DNA of 64,000 bases from Halonotius sp046719765 (GTDB lineage: Archaea; Halobacteriota; Halobacteria; Halobacteriales; Haloferacaceae): the NCBI RefSeq assembly GCF_046719765.1, contig NZ_JABEBY010000009.1:55619-119618 (forward strand), read 5' to 3'. Position numbers and translations under genes: made by a program. The number at the start of each line of letters is the position of its first letter. Positions within the stretch are counted from its first letter, which is position 1. A model generated the notes under the pieces. That model was not told the DNA's origin and made no database searches. It worked only from the letters and a program-made list of their open reading frames with translations. Shown here piece by piece: positions 44,460 through 53,323 of the stretch.

Positions 44460-44930
44460 ATGGATCGACGACGACTCCTAATGGCCGGAAGCACAGCGGT
44501 CACAGCCGGACTTGCTGGCTGCAGCGGCCTGCTTGGTGGTGGTGGCTCTGAGGACGAGGAACCCGCACAACCAGAGATCACTCGCATCGGGATCGAGATT
44601 ACCGGTGGGCAGGGACAGGTCACTGGTACAATCTCGAATCCGACTGATAGTCGTGTGACCCTCGATCTGTTCGTTCGTATCTATTCGAGCGTAGACTCTC
44701 CTGGAACGCTACAGGATCAGAGTCCGGAGGAAGAGCTCGATCGACCTGACATTGGTATTCCAGCAGGTGAGGACGGTGGTATTTTTCTTTCTATCCCGGA
44801 GGTGATTACAGTCAGCCGTCTCAGTGATAATCTCGAGGCTGCGCTTGTTGAGGCCGGTGAGACGCCAGCCGAAAGCGATTATCGGTGGTACGGCCCCGAT
44901 GCTGCCACGCTCAACGGAGAGGGCCAGTAG
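44460..44930 (+). CDS. Tat-exported lipoprotein of unknown function
   Basis: The 156-residue protein begins with twin arginines (DRRRLLMAGS) and a lipobox LAGCSG (Cys at about residue 21), so it is exported by Tat and lipid-anchored outside the membrane. The mature part is acidic after a Gly-rich stretch and has an Ig-like strand pattern (IEITGGQGQVTGTISNPTDS). I do not recognise the family. It sits between the archaellins and the che genes, but a motility link is not shown. It appears leaderless. Confidence 0.75.
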   Translation: MDRRRLLMAGSTAVTAGLAGCSGLLGGGGSEDEEPAQPEITRIGIEITGGQGQVTGTISNPTDSRVTLDLFVRIYSSVDSPGTLQDQSPEEELDRPDIGIPAGEDGGIFLSIPEVITVSRLSDNLEAALVEAGETPAESDYRWYGPDAATLNGEGQ

Positions 44931-45032
44931 CAACCTTGCTGAGTAGTCGGCCACGACGCGACGGCCTGATCGGTGGAATATTCACGCGAGGTGAGGACAA
45001 CACTCTTTATCATACCGACGGAACGCATCGAT

Positions 45033-45788
45033 ATGAGCTCGGATGATCCAGAAGACGATCTCCAAGAGAAAGGGATTCTTGCGCCCGACGAGCTCGATAT
45101 CAGCGATCATCCGAAGGTCGAATCGCTCTCGGAGGGCCGGTACGTCGTCTCGGCGGAGGGGACACCAGACAGCCCGGAGGCTGCGCAAGGCGACCAGTCG
45201 AGCGCTGAGAAGACACAGCTACCGGCGAGTGAAACGGACGCAGACGACGCGGCCGACGAGGACGACACCGAAGTCGACGAGGACGAGATCGACGACACCG
45301 ACGACAGTGGTCAGGAACCGACGACCGATAGCGATGAAAGCGAGTCCGGTTCCGAACCGCCAGCTGAGAGATCGGATGACACCGACGACGGGGAGACAGC
45401 CGAGCCGCCAGCCGTCGAGTTAACCCAACAGACGGTTAGCCAGTTTCTCGCGGAGTCGCTGACCTCGACCGAGACCTCCTATGGGTTCGATGCCACGGTC
45501 AACATCGAAGGGAACGTCAAGCGCGGGCGGATGAGCTCCGACGATGTTGCCGAAACCTTGGAGGGCCTGTTGCGGTGGTACGCCGAACAGACAACCGACG
45601 AGATGGAGCCGGAGGCCGCCCTCGGGATCATCCTTGCCGGCAGCACACTTGAGGTCGAGTATCCGGTACAGAGCGTCTACGCGATGCTCAAGCGGTATGA
45701 ACTGGAGCCGGATGACTCGATCAGTGAGCTGCTGGCGGCGATCCGCGAGGAGGGATCGTTCACCGTCCCACCATCAGACAGCCGGTGA
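45033..45788 (+). CDS. DUF7500-like haloarchaeal protein
   Basis: The 251-residue protein has an N-terminal GILAPDELDISDHPKVESL motif and GRYVVS, then a long acidic disordered part (about residues 50-130). It ends with a helical domain (about 130-251: QTVSQFLAESLTSTET, then GRMSSDDVAETLEGLLRWY). It resembles DUF7500 as I remember it. No enzyme motif is visible. It lies between the archaellins and cheY, so a chemotaxis or archaellum role is possible. The start at 45033 (ATG) follows an in-frame extension that looks non-coding. Confidence 0.65.
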   Translation: MSSDDPEDDLQEKGILAPDELDISDHPKVESLSEGRYVVSAEGTPDSPEAAQGDQSSAEKTQLPASETDADDAADEDDTEVDEDEIDDTDDSGQEPTTDSDESESGSEPPAERSDDTDDGETAEPPAVELTQQTVSQFLAESLTSTETSYGFDATVNIEGNVKRGRMSSDDVAETLEGLLRWYAEQTTDEMEPEAALGIILAGSTLEVEYPVQSVYAMLKRYELEPDDSISELLAAIREEGSFTVPPSDSR

Positions 45789-45830
45789 TCGGCCGCGGTT
45801 CCTTTCAGACATGATAGCTATAGGGGAGCG

Positions 45831-45839
45831 TTTATATTA
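45831..45839 (+). promoter_or_regulatory. TATA box of the cheY operon
   Basis: TTTATATTA lies 25-33 bases before the ATG of cheY at 45864, the standard distance for a leaderless transcript. The upstream gene is 50 bases away on the same strand, so cheY probably starts a separate transcript that runs through the arl operon. Confidence 0.6.
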
Positions 45840-45863
45840 CCTCGGGTGTCCTATGTTCGATAT

Positions 45864-46226
45864 ATGGCAAAGCGTGTGATGATCGCTGACGACTCGGAGT
45901 TCATGCGGAACCTGCTCCGGGAGATACTCGAAGACGACTTCGAAATCGTCGGGGAAGCCGAAAACGGCGTCGAGGCGGTCGACCTCTACGAGCAAGAGGA
46001 GCCCGACATCGCCATGATGGATATCGTCATGCCGATCCGCGATGGGATCGAGGCCACAAACGAGATCACAAACAACTACGACGACGCCAAGGTGATCATG
46101 TGTACCAGCGTCGGCCAAGAGGAGAAGATGAAGCAGGCGATCAAGGCCGGCGCGTCGGGATACATCACCAAACCGTTCCAGAAACCGAACGTCCTCAACG
46201 AGATCAACGACGTCATCCCAGCCTAG
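45864..46226 (+). CDS. cheY: Chemotaxis response regulator CheY
   Basis: CheY carries the phosphate signal from CheA to the archaellum motor switch through CheF-type adaptors. It has 120 residues. Acidic pocket D9-D10 (IADDSEF), phosphoacceptor D53 in MMDIVMP, T near 82 (CTSVG) and the conserved lysine in TKPFQKP are all present. It precedes cheC with one base between. cheA is not in the window. Confidence 0.96.
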   Translation: MAKRVMIADDSEFMRNLLREILEDDFEIVGEAENGVEAVDLYEQEEPDIAMMDIVMPIRDGIEATNEITNNYDDAKVIMCTSVGQEEKMKQAIKAGASGYITKPFQKPNVLNEINDVIPA

Positions 46227-46227
46227 C

Positions 46228-47412
46228 ATGAAGGTCGATATCCGCGAGCTGGGGCAGTTCAACCACCTCGCGTCACAGGGCGCCGAGCGCGCCGCGGAGT
46301 CGCTGTCGCAGCTCGCGGGCGTCCAGATGGATGTCGATGTGACAGACGTGAGTCTCGTCACCGAAAACGTGCTCGCAGAGACGTTCACCGACCGATCGTT
46401 TGTCGGCGTCGAACTCGGGCTCGAAGGCGGGCTCGAAGGCGAAACCGTCCTGGCCTTCGAGCGCGAGCGCGCGATGAAACTTCAAGACCTCCTCATGGAC
46501 GTCACCGACAACGCCGACTCCGAGGAGCGGCTGGCGAAAAGCAGCGTGACTGAGCTTGGCAACATCATGATCGGCGGCTTCATCGACGGCTGGGCGAACC
46601 ATCTCGGGACGGCAATCAACATGACGCCGCCGCGGTACACCGAAGCCAACGGGCCGCGCATCCTCCCGGATCAGGCCATCGAGGCCGCAAAAAACCACGG
46701 CGTGTTCCTCTTCGAGAGCAAGCTGACCGGGATGGATGTCGATCTTGATTTCTCCCTGTATATGTTGCCGGAGTACCGGCAGTTCGTCCAACTGCTGTCG
46801 GGCAACGATCAGGGCAACCAGATCCCGGTTAACCGACTCAGCACCTTCGAGGAGCTGGCAAAGGAGGGGGCTGGCAACGCCGCCGACCAGATCGGGATGA
46901 TGACCGGCCTCGACACCAACGTCGACGTGAGCCGACTGCGGTTTGTCCCGCTGGCCGGCGTGCCGAAACAGGTCGGCAACGACCAGTTTGTCGGCGTCGT
47001 CTTCGAGCTCACCGGGCTCCCCAGCGGCTATCTCGTCGTCTTGTTCGGCGAGGACTCCGCGACAACGATCGCGAATGCGATGATGCCCGGCGGTGGGACG
47101 GAAGATGAGATCGGTGAGATGACCGAAGGCGCGATCAAGGAGCTCGGCAACATCATGACCAGCGGCTTTATCGATGGGTGGGCGAATGTCCTCCAGACAA
47201 GCATCGAACACTCCCCGCCAAACTTCGTCCACGACATGGGCGAATCCATCATGAGCCCCGTTGTTGGCAAGCTCGGCCAACAACAGGATTACGCCTTTGT
47301 CATCGATTCGACGATCGAGATCGACGGCAACACGGGACAATGCGACATCTACGCACTACCCAACGAGCGAGAACTCGCCCGTGCGCTGTCGGCACTGCCG
47401 GCGCGGGACTAA
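46228..47412 (+). CDS. cheC: Chemotaxis protein CheC, tandem two-domain form
   Basis: CheC dephosphorylates CheY and is boosted by CheD. The 394-residue protein has two CheC domains. Each shows the S/E-x-x-N signature: SSVTELGNIMIGGFIDGWAN (about residues 107-126) and GAIKELGNIMTSGFIDGWAN (about 303-322), each followed by a proline about 22 residues later (TPP, SPP). The duplicated form is longer than the bacterial one (about 200 residues). It precedes cheD. Confidence 0.94.
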   Translation: MKVDIRELGQFNHLASQGAERAAESLSQLAGVQMDVDVTDVSLVTENVLAETFTDRSFVGVELGLEGGLEGETVLAFERERAMKLQDLLMDVTDNADSEERLAKSSVTELGNIMIGGFIDGWANHLGTAINMTPPRYTEANGPRILPDQAIEAAKNHGVFLFESKLTGMDVDLDFSLYMLPEYRQFVQLLSGNDQGNQIPVNRLSTFEELAKEGAGNAADQIGMMTGLDTNVDVSRLRFVPLAGVPKQVGNDQFVGVVFELTGLPSGYLVVLFGEDSATTIANAMMPGGGTEDEIGEMTEGAIKELGNIMTSGFIDGWANVLQTSIEHSPPNFVHDMGESIMSPVVGKLGQQQDYAFVIDSTIEIDGNTGQCDIYALPNERELARALSALPARD

Positions 47413-47417
47413 TCGCC

Positions 47418-47423
47418 AGGAGG
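47418..47423 (+). promoter_or_regulatory. Shine-Dalgarno of cheD
   Basis: AGGAGG lies five bases before the GTG at 47429. It decides that start, as an upstream extension has no CheD sequence. Internal operon genes here use such sites, unlike the leaderless firsts. Confidence 0.75.
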
Positions 47424-47428
47424 ATCGC

Positions 47429-47935
47429 GTGACACGGGATCGGCGGCGCGCTGACAGTCCGCCAACGAAACAGGTCGGCATCGCGGAGTACGCCGTGGTA
47501 ACCGATAACACACGACTGTCGACCAGTGGGGTCGGCTCCTGTCTTGGGATCGTGCTCCGGGATTCGTTCAACGACGTATCCGGGCTGATCCACGTCATGC
47601 TGCCGACAGCCGCCGAGAGCCGCGACGGCAACCCCGCGAAGTTCGTCGACACGGGGCTTCCGCTGTTGATCGAGGAGATGGTCGAGGCGGGTGCAAGCAA
47701 ACGCCGGCTGGAGGGGTGGGTCGTCGGCGGCAGCGAGATGCTGTCGTTTTCATCGGACAGCGACAGCATCGGGAGCCGCAACATCGCCGCCGCAAAACGG
47801 GCCTTCGAGCATTACGGGATCGATGTTGCGGGGACTGATGTCGGCGGCAACCACGGGCGATCGATCCGCTTCGATCCGGCGCGTGAGTCGGTGGTGATCC
47901 AGACGGCCGACGACAACACGACACAGACGATCTAA
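47429..47935 (+). CDS. cheD: Chemoreceptor glutamine deamidase CheD
   Basis: CheD deamidates receptors and assists CheC. The 168-residue protein has the active cysteine in GVGSCLGIVLRD and histidine in SGLIHVMLP, plus GGSEMLSF and DVGGNHGRSIRFD. The GTG start at 47429 is fixed by an AGGAGG site. It follows cheC by 16 bases in the same operon. Confidence 0.93.
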   Translation: MTRDRRRADSPPTKQVGIAEYAVVTDNTRLSTSGVGSCLGIVLRDSFNDVSGLIHVMLPTAAESRDGNPAKFVDTGLPLLIEEMVEAGASKRRLEGWVVGGSEMLSFSSDSDSIGSRNIAAAKRAFEHYGIDVAGTDVGGNHGRSIRFDPARESVVIQTADDNTTQTI

Positions 47936-48038
47936 TGCCGTGTAGAAATATCAGTTGTGATATGTGTCTGACGGGAACTATCAATGATGAGAGTTAAATG
48001 GGTGGTTTCAAGTGTATCGGTGGTGATAAACCGTTACA

Positions 48039-49970
48039 ATGGGTCTCGGAATCGCACTCCTCGTCGCAGCACCCACGGTTGAGATCGGCTCTCAGTTGGG
48101 GGGAGCGCTCTCGGTGTGGGCTGTGACGACCGCAACCATCGGCTTGGTCGGGGCGAGCATCATCGACCGCATCCTCGAAGGCGAGGAAGAAGCCGGTGGG
48201 GGCGGCGGCGACGGGGGTATGGACGGCGACCTTGGTGGGGGAATGGACGATGACCTTGGCGGCGGGATGGACGATGATCTCGGCGGGATGGGTGACGATC
48301 TCGGCGGTGGGATGGACGATGACTTCGGCGGTGGGATGGATGACGACTTCGGTGGGATGGACGATGACTTCGGCGGTGGCGGTGGCGATTTCGGTGGCGG
48401 TGGCGGCGGCAACACCGACGAGATCGCCCACCAGGTCGAGGAGCTAGAAACTGAGGTCTCGGATCTCTCCTCGACAGTTGGCACCATCCGCGAGGAGAAC
48501 ACCGAGATCAGCGAACGCGTCGAGGAGGTCGAAGAGGATGTCCGCAATCTGCTTGACATCTACGAGATGGTGACCCGTGGCATCAACCCCTTCGTCGACG
48601 ACGGCGGCGGTGGTGGCGGTGCCGGCGGGTTCGGCGGTGGCGACGGCGACGGCGGTGGCCTCGGCCTCTTCGACGATGACGAGGACGGCGAGGCCGAGGA
48701 TGTCGACGACTCGGTGATGGATGCCGACGCCGACGGCTTCTTTGACGACGAACTGACCGAAGAGGAGATCGAGGCCGAGGATATGGATGACGACGCCGAC
48801 GAGATGGGCGAGAGCTTAGACGAGATGGGGGAAGGCGATTTCGCCGATGATCTCGACGGTGACGACGAAGGGTTTGCCGACGATCTCGACGACGAGGACG
48901 ACTTCGCCGAGGATCTCGATGACGACGAGGCAGGGTTCGAAGATGACCTTGACGACGGTGATGGTGGGTTCGAGGATGACCTCGACGGCGAAGATGACTT
49001 TGGTGATGACCTCGAAGGAGATGCAAGTGATCAAGATATGTCCGGCGAAAAATCATTCAGCGAGCTAAAAAACGAGTACGACTCCGGTGATGCAGAATGG
49101 GCCGACGAAGACGAGATCGATGACGAGGAGGCGGACGAGATCGATGACGAGATGGAGGCGGACGCCGACTCCGAGGCGTTCGACGAGAGTTTCGAGGACG
49201 AGGACGACGCCTTCGATGACGAGGACGACGCCGCCTTTGAGGAGGGCTTTGACGAGGACGACGAGGCCCTCGATGACGGCGAGGATGTCTTCGACGAGGA
49301 CGATGGCGGCTTCGACGAGGACGACGATACCTTCGGCGATGAGTTCGGCGGCGACACAGAGCCAGCCGACGCCGCAGAAACACCGGAGTCCGATCCCAGC
49401 GAATCGGCCCAACAACAAGCAGCCGGACAACAACAGATGGACGACCAACAGACCCAACAAGAGCAACAGCAGGCGGCCGGACAACAGTCACAAACAGCTG
49501 ACGAACAGGCCCGCGGTGGCCACGAGGAGGCCGGCGGCTCACGGCCGCTGTCACCGATCCAAGAGCGCGGTGCGGGTGACTTCGAGTACGTCACCTCCGA
49601 TCACCTCTCGACGGCCCGCGAGAAGCCCTACCTCACGACACTGCCGAGCGATTACCTCGGCGATCTCGTGATCATGGAGTGGCTGGAATTCCTCGTCGAT
49701 GAGTCGACGGTGACCGACGCCGCACGCGCGGTCAACTACTACGAGCGCATCGAGTGGGTCGATCCGGCTGTCGCCGACCATCTCCGGTCGTTCCTCTCCG
49801 GGTTCGGCAACGTCGATCGCAACAAGATCGACCGCCCCGGCACCGAGTACCTGACCCGAGAACACCACATCCACAGCCTCAAATACATCATGCAGCTCAA
49901 CGGCACCACCGCGACATCGGTCATTATCGACCGCTGGGACAGCTTTACCCCAGACAACAATGGGTTTTAG
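48039..49970 (+). CDS. arlCE: Archaellum protein ArlCE with an extended acidic linker
   Basis: The C/E proteins link the chemotaxis system to the motor. This 643-residue form has a short hydrophobic N-terminus (about residues 1-45), then a Gly-Met-Asp repeat region (about 62-125, GGGMDDDLGGGMDDDLGG). A coiled coil (about 130-165) with the ArlC motif IYEMVTRGINPFVD follows, then about 300 acidic low-complexity residues. The C-terminal ArlD/E domain has KPYLTTLPSDYLGDL and VIMEWLEFLVDE (about 530-643). Usual haloarchaeal arlCE genes are shorter. Confidence 0.93.
   Translation: MGLGIALLVAAPTVEIGSQLGGALSVWAVTTATIGLVGASIIDRILEGEEEAGGGGGDGGMDGDLGGGMDDDLGGGMDDDLGGMGDDLGGGMDDDFGGGMDDDFGGMDDDFGGGGGDFGGGGGGNTDEIAHQVEELETEVSDLSSTVGTIREENTEISERVEEVEEDVRNLLDIYEMVTRGINPFVDDGGGGGGAGGFGGGDGDGGGLGLFDDDEDGEAEDVDDSVMDADADGFFDDELTEEEIEAEDMDDDADEMGESLDEMGEGDFADDLDGDDEGFADDLDDEDDFAEDLDDDEAGFEDDLDDGDGGFEDDLDGEDDFGDDLEGDASDQDMSGEKSFSELKNEYDSGDAEWADEDEIDDEEADEIDDEMEADADSEAFDESFEDEDDAFDDEDDAAFEEGFDEDDEALDDGEDVFDEDDGGFDEDDDTFGDEFGGDTEPADAAETPESDPSESAQQQAAGQQQMDDQQTQQEQQQAAGQQSQTADEQARGGHEEAGGSRPLSPIQERGAGDFEYVTSDHLSTAREKPYLTTLPSDYLGDLVIMEWLEFLVDESTVTDAARAVNYYERIEWVDPAVADHLRSFLSGFGNVDRNKIDRPGTEYLTREHHIHSLKYIMQLNGTTATSVIIDRWDSFTPDNNGF
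48225..48410 (+). repeat. Gly-Met-Asp repeat tract in arlCE
   Basis: Near-tandem units of GGGMDDDL or GGGMDDDF, encoded with GGXGGGATGGACGATGAC-type sequence, occur six or seven times and then pass into Gly-rich DFGGGGG. Such tracts can change length by slippage. They resemble no known enzyme motif. Confidence 0.8.
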
Positions 49971-50403
49971 CGTCAGTGCCGCGACCGCGGTCATCTTCGC
50001 CGGGCTGTTTTTAGCCCTTGGTATATTCTACCCAGCAATGGCCAACAGCTACGAGCGCGTGCAGACGGCTGATGCCAATCAGGCGGATCGGGCATTGGAG
50101 CAGGCGAATACCGATATTCAGCTCGACAGTACCACGATCAATAACATACCAGCCGGAGGCAGTGAGGTGGTTGTCACACTCACCAATAACGGCTCGACAT
50201 CACTGACGGTTTCGGAGACCGATCTCCTGATTAACGGCACCTACATACAGCGGAGCGAACTAAATACAGAAGTTGACACTGATGCAAGTACCGACCTCTG
50301 GCTGCCTGGTGAAACCCTCGATATCACGTACGATACGTCTGGAACGGTTAATCGCGTTCGGGTTGTCACCGAACACGGTGTGGCTGTTTCGGAGGATGTC
50401 TAA
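49960..50403 (+). CDS. arlF: Archaellum stator/pseudoperiplasmic protein ArlF
   Basis: ArlF binds the S-layer to hold the motor. The 147-residue protein has one N-terminal helix (AATAVIFAGLFLALGIFYPA), then a beta-rich domain (DIQLDSTTINNIPAGGSEVVV, TSLTVSETDLLINGTYI). It overlaps arlCE by 11 bases, which is expected for this operon. Short archaellin-like N-terminus without the cleaved signal. Confidence 0.9.
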   Translation: MGFSVSAATAVIFAGLFLALGIFYPAMANSYERVQTADANQADRALEQANTDIQLDSTTINNIPAGGSEVVVTLTNNGSTSLTVSETDLLINGTYIQRSELNTEVDTDASTDLWLPGETLDITYDTSGTVNRVRVVTEHGVAVSEDV

Positions 50404-50405
50404 CC

Positions 50406-50873
50406 ATGGCCAGTGTCTCCGTCTCTCATCTGATCATCTTCATCGCCAGCCTTGTCGTCGCCGCCGGGGTAGCCGGCACGCTAACGACCGGCGTCGAACG
50501 CGTCAGCAACGCCGTTGAGGACGGCAGCCTCGATGTCAGCCAACAGGTGAGAACCGATATCGATATCGTCAGCGATCCCGACAGCCCCTCACTCAACGGC
50601 AACAACAATCTAACCATTCACGTCCGCAACACCGGCTCACAGGGGATCTTCATACAACCCGACTCGATCGATATGGTGGTTAACGGCGAGTTTGTACCGA
50701 ACAGTGATCTTACCGTCACCGATGCCAACGGCGACCGGACGACAGCCCGCACCGGAGACGTAATGGAGATCACGGTCGACAACACTGACACCGAGTACAT
50801 ACCAGACGGCGAAGACAATCGGGTATACCTAACAATCAATAGCGATGAGGAAGTATACGAGTTTAGGAGCTGA
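50406..50873 (+). CDS. arlG: Archaellum protein ArlG
   Basis: ArlG forms a complex with ArlF as the stator. The 155-residue protein starts ASVSVSHLIIFIASLVVAAG (helix) followed by the beta domain (LTIHVRNTGSQGIFIQPDS and VVNGEFVPNSDL). It starts two bases after arlF ends. The beta-sandwich is like ArlF. Confidence 0.9.
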   Translation: MASVSVSHLIIFIASLVVAAGVAGTLTTGVERVSNAVEDGSLDVSQQVRTDIDIVSDPDSPSLNGNNNLTIHVRNTGSQGIFIQPDSIDMVVNGEFVPNSDLTVTDANGDRTTARTGDVMEITVDNTDTEYIPDGEDNRVYLTINSDEEVYEFRS

Positions 50874-50876
50874 CCA

Positions 50877-51635
50877 ATGAGCACTACACGCCGTGATATC
50901 CTGTCGATCGGGCTCGAAGGCCACGACCAGCTAAACGCTGAGCTCGGCGGCGGGTTCCCGCCCGGCAGTATTGTGCTCATGGAAGGGGATTACGGGGCGG
51001 GGAAAAGCGCGCTGAGCCAGCGGCTTACCTACGGGTTTACACAGGAAGAAACGACAGTAACCTATCTATCGACTGAGCTAACGGTCAGCGGCTTCATCAA
51101 CCAGATGCACTCGCTGTCCTACGATATCACCTCCGAACTGCTCGAAGAGAAGCTGCTGTTTTTGAGCGCGGATTTCGACAGCGGTGGCGCGCTCCGCGGT
51201 GAGGGCGAACAGGAGCGCAAGGAGCTACTCAAACGACTGATGGACGCCGAGGCGATGTGGGAGCCGGAGGTCGTCATCATCGACACCTTCGATGCGATCC
51301 TCCGCAACGATCCCAAATTCGAATCCCTCGTGCGCAACGACGAGGGGCGACAGGCCGCCCTTGAGATCATCTCGTATTTCCGGGATATGATCTCGATGGG
51401 GAAGCTTATCGTCATCACCGTCGACCCCTCGACGGTCGACGACGACACGATCGACCCCTTCCGGTCGATCGCCGACGTCTTCCTTGAGCTGGAGATGGCC
51501 GAGGTCGGCAGCGAAACCCGCCGCTCGATCTCGGTGAAGCGGTTTGCGGGAATGGGCGAACAGGTCGGTGACAGCATCGGATTCTCGGTGCGCTCCGGCA
51601 CCGGGATCGTCATCGAAAGCCGGAGTGTGGCCTAA
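50877..51635 (+). CDS. arlH: Archaellum motor ATPase-like protein ArlH
   Basis: ArlH is a RecA/KaiC-type protein that binds ATP and ArlI. The 252-residue protein has Walker A GDYGAGKSA (G37-S44) and a Walker B region VVIIDTFDAIL near residue 138. It resembles the KaiC-like gene at 39.7 kb. An AGGAG at 50865-50869 lies 7 bases ahead of the ATG. Confidence 0.95.
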   Translation: MSTTRRDILSIGLEGHDQLNAELGGGFPPGSIVLMEGDYGAGKSALSQRLTYGFTQEETTVTYLSTELTVSGFINQMHSLSYDITSELLEEKLLFLSADFDSGGALRGEGEQERKELLKRLMDAEAMWEPEVVIIDTFDAILRNDPKFESLVRNDEGRQAALEIISYFRDMISMGKLIVITVDPSTVDDDTIDPFRSIADVFLELEMAEVGSETRRSISVKRFAGMGEQVGDSIGFSVRSGTGIVIESRSVA

Positions 51636-51637
51636 CG

Positions 51638-53314
51638 ATGACCGATCAAGGAACACCAACGCCATCGGACGAGCTCAGACAGGTCGCCAACCGACGGCCC
51701 CACCTGCGGGAACACCTCCAGAAGTTCAAGCAGATCGCCGGGGAGTTCCCGATGTTGGTGGAGGATCCCGAGGATTACGAGACTGACCGTCCGAACGTCA
51801 TCTATCCGGTCGGCGGCGCGGTCTACTGTCACGTGTACGGCGACCTTGGCCAGAAGACGAAATACTACACCATCGAGCCGACGCTGTCGGAAGACGAGAC
51901 CGTCACCCTCCAGAAGGTCAAACGAAAGCTGCTGTCGATGAGCGGCCACAAGGAGTCACCGGACGACGACGCCGGCTACGACGACCTCATCGAGGAGCTG
52001 CTCGAAGAGACGACCTACGTCACCGACGGCGATATGTCGTTTTACGACCGGGTCAAACAGCTCTGGAACTTCGGGAAGGTGAAAGTCGACCAGAACACCT
52101 ACGACAGCATCCGCTACCGGCTCAACCGGGATATCGTCGGCTTCGGGCCGCTGGAGCCGATCATGCGCGACGATCAAAACGAGGATATCCACGTTATCGG
52201 CGCCCACGAGACCCACGTCGACCACGCGACATTCGGGATGTTGCCGACCACGGTCGATTTCGGCACCTCCCAGGAGTTCGACACCTGGCTGAAGAATATG
52301 GGCGAGCGGATGGGCGATCCGATCTCGGATTCGAATCCGATCGTCGACTCAACGATGCCGGATGGCTCCCGTATCAACATCATCTACTCCGAGGATGTGT
52401 CGCTGAAAGGGCCATCCCTGACGATCCGACAGCAGGATGAGATCCCGCTGTCGATCAACCAGATCACCAACTGGGGAACGCTGTCGCCGCTGATGGCGGC
52501 ATATCTCTGGATCTGTCTGGAAAACGAACAGACCGTCTTCGTTGTCGGCGAGACAGCCTCCGGGAAGACGACGACGCTCAACGCCTCCTTCTCGTTTATC
52601 CCGCGGGATTCAAAGATCTACACCGCCGAGGACACCGCCGAGGTCATCCCACCCCACGACACGTGGCAACAGCTACTCACCCGGGAGGGGGTCGGCAACG
52701 AGGAAAACGAGGTCGACATGTTCGATCTCGTCGCCTCCGCGCTGCGTTCCCGCCCGGACTACATCATCGTCGGCGAGGTGCGTGGAGCCGAGGGGCGCAT
52801 GGCGTTCCAGGCCGCCCAGACCGGCCACCCCGTCATGCTCACCTTCCACGCCTCCGATATCGTCACGATGATCCAGCGGTTTACCTCCGAGCCGATCAAC
52901 GTCCCCGAGACGTTCATGGGGATCGCCGACGTGGCACTGTTCCAAAACCGTGTCAAACAGGGCGACGACGTGTTGCGCCGGGTGACAAGCGTCCAGGAGA
53001 TCGAGGGCTACTCCAAGGAGATGGGCGGGGTCGTCACCCGACAGGTCTTCGAGTGGGATCCCGTCGAGGACGAACACACGTTTAAGGGGATGAACAACTC
53101 CTATGTGATGGAAGAACAGATCGCGCCGCTGTTGGGGTACGCCGACACGCGGCAGATCTACGAGACACTCGATCACCGCGCGCAGGTCGTCGAGCGGATG
53201 ATCCAGGAGGGGATCCTCGGCTACCACGAGGTCAACGACGCGATCGCATCGTTCCAGCGTGACGGTGCCGAAGGGCTGCCGTTTACGATGGCATCGGCGC
53301 CGGATATCAAGTAG
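51638..53314 (+). CDS. arlI: Archaellum assembly and rotation ATPase ArlI
   Basis: ArlI is a type II/IV secretion-like hexameric ATPase powering assembly and rotation. The 558-residue protein has Walker A VGETASGKTTTL (about residues 303-312), an Asp box YTAEDTAEV, Walker B IIVGEVRGAEGR, and His box LTFHASD. It starts two bases after arlH ends. Confidence 0.97.
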   Translation: MTDQGTPTPSDELRQVANRRPHLREHLQKFKQIAGEFPMLVEDPEDYETDRPNVIYPVGGAVYCHVYGDLGQKTKYYTIEPTLSEDETVTLQKVKRKLLSMSGHKESPDDDAGYDDLIEELLEETTYVTDGDMSFYDRVKQLWNFGKVKVDQNTYDSIRYRLNRDIVGFGPLEPIMRDDQNEDIHVIGAHETHVDHATFGMLPTTVDFGTSQEFDTWLKNMGERMGDPISDSNPIVDSTMPDGSRINIIYSEDVSLKGPSLTIRQQDEIPLSINQITNWGTLSPLMAAYLWICLENEQTVFVVGETASGKTTTLNASFSFIPRDSKIYTAEDTAEVIPPHDTWQQLLTREGVGNEENEVDMFDLVASALRSRPDYIIVGEVRGAEGRMAFQAAQTGHPVMLTFHASDIVTMIQRFTSEPINVPETFMGIADVALFQNRVKQGDDVLRRVTSVQEIEGYSKEMGGVVTRQVFEWDPVEDEHTFKGMNNSYVMEEQIAPLLGYADTRQIYETLDHRAQVVERMIQEGILGYHEVNDAIASFQRDGAEGLPFTMASAPDIK

Positions 53315-53323
53315 GTGGCGTCG

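Noticed and set aside
46273..47340. Minus-strand open frame opposite cheC
   Set aside because: CheC domains are clear on the plus strand; the reverse frame has no family features.
48225..48410. Regular repeats that could look like a CRISPR array
   Set aside because: They are in frame Gly-Met-Asp codons within arlCE with no unique spacers of constant length.
53315..53323. GTG start of ArlJ three codons upstream
   Set aside because: The ATG at 53324 is a stronger start and still leaves the full conserved N-terminus.
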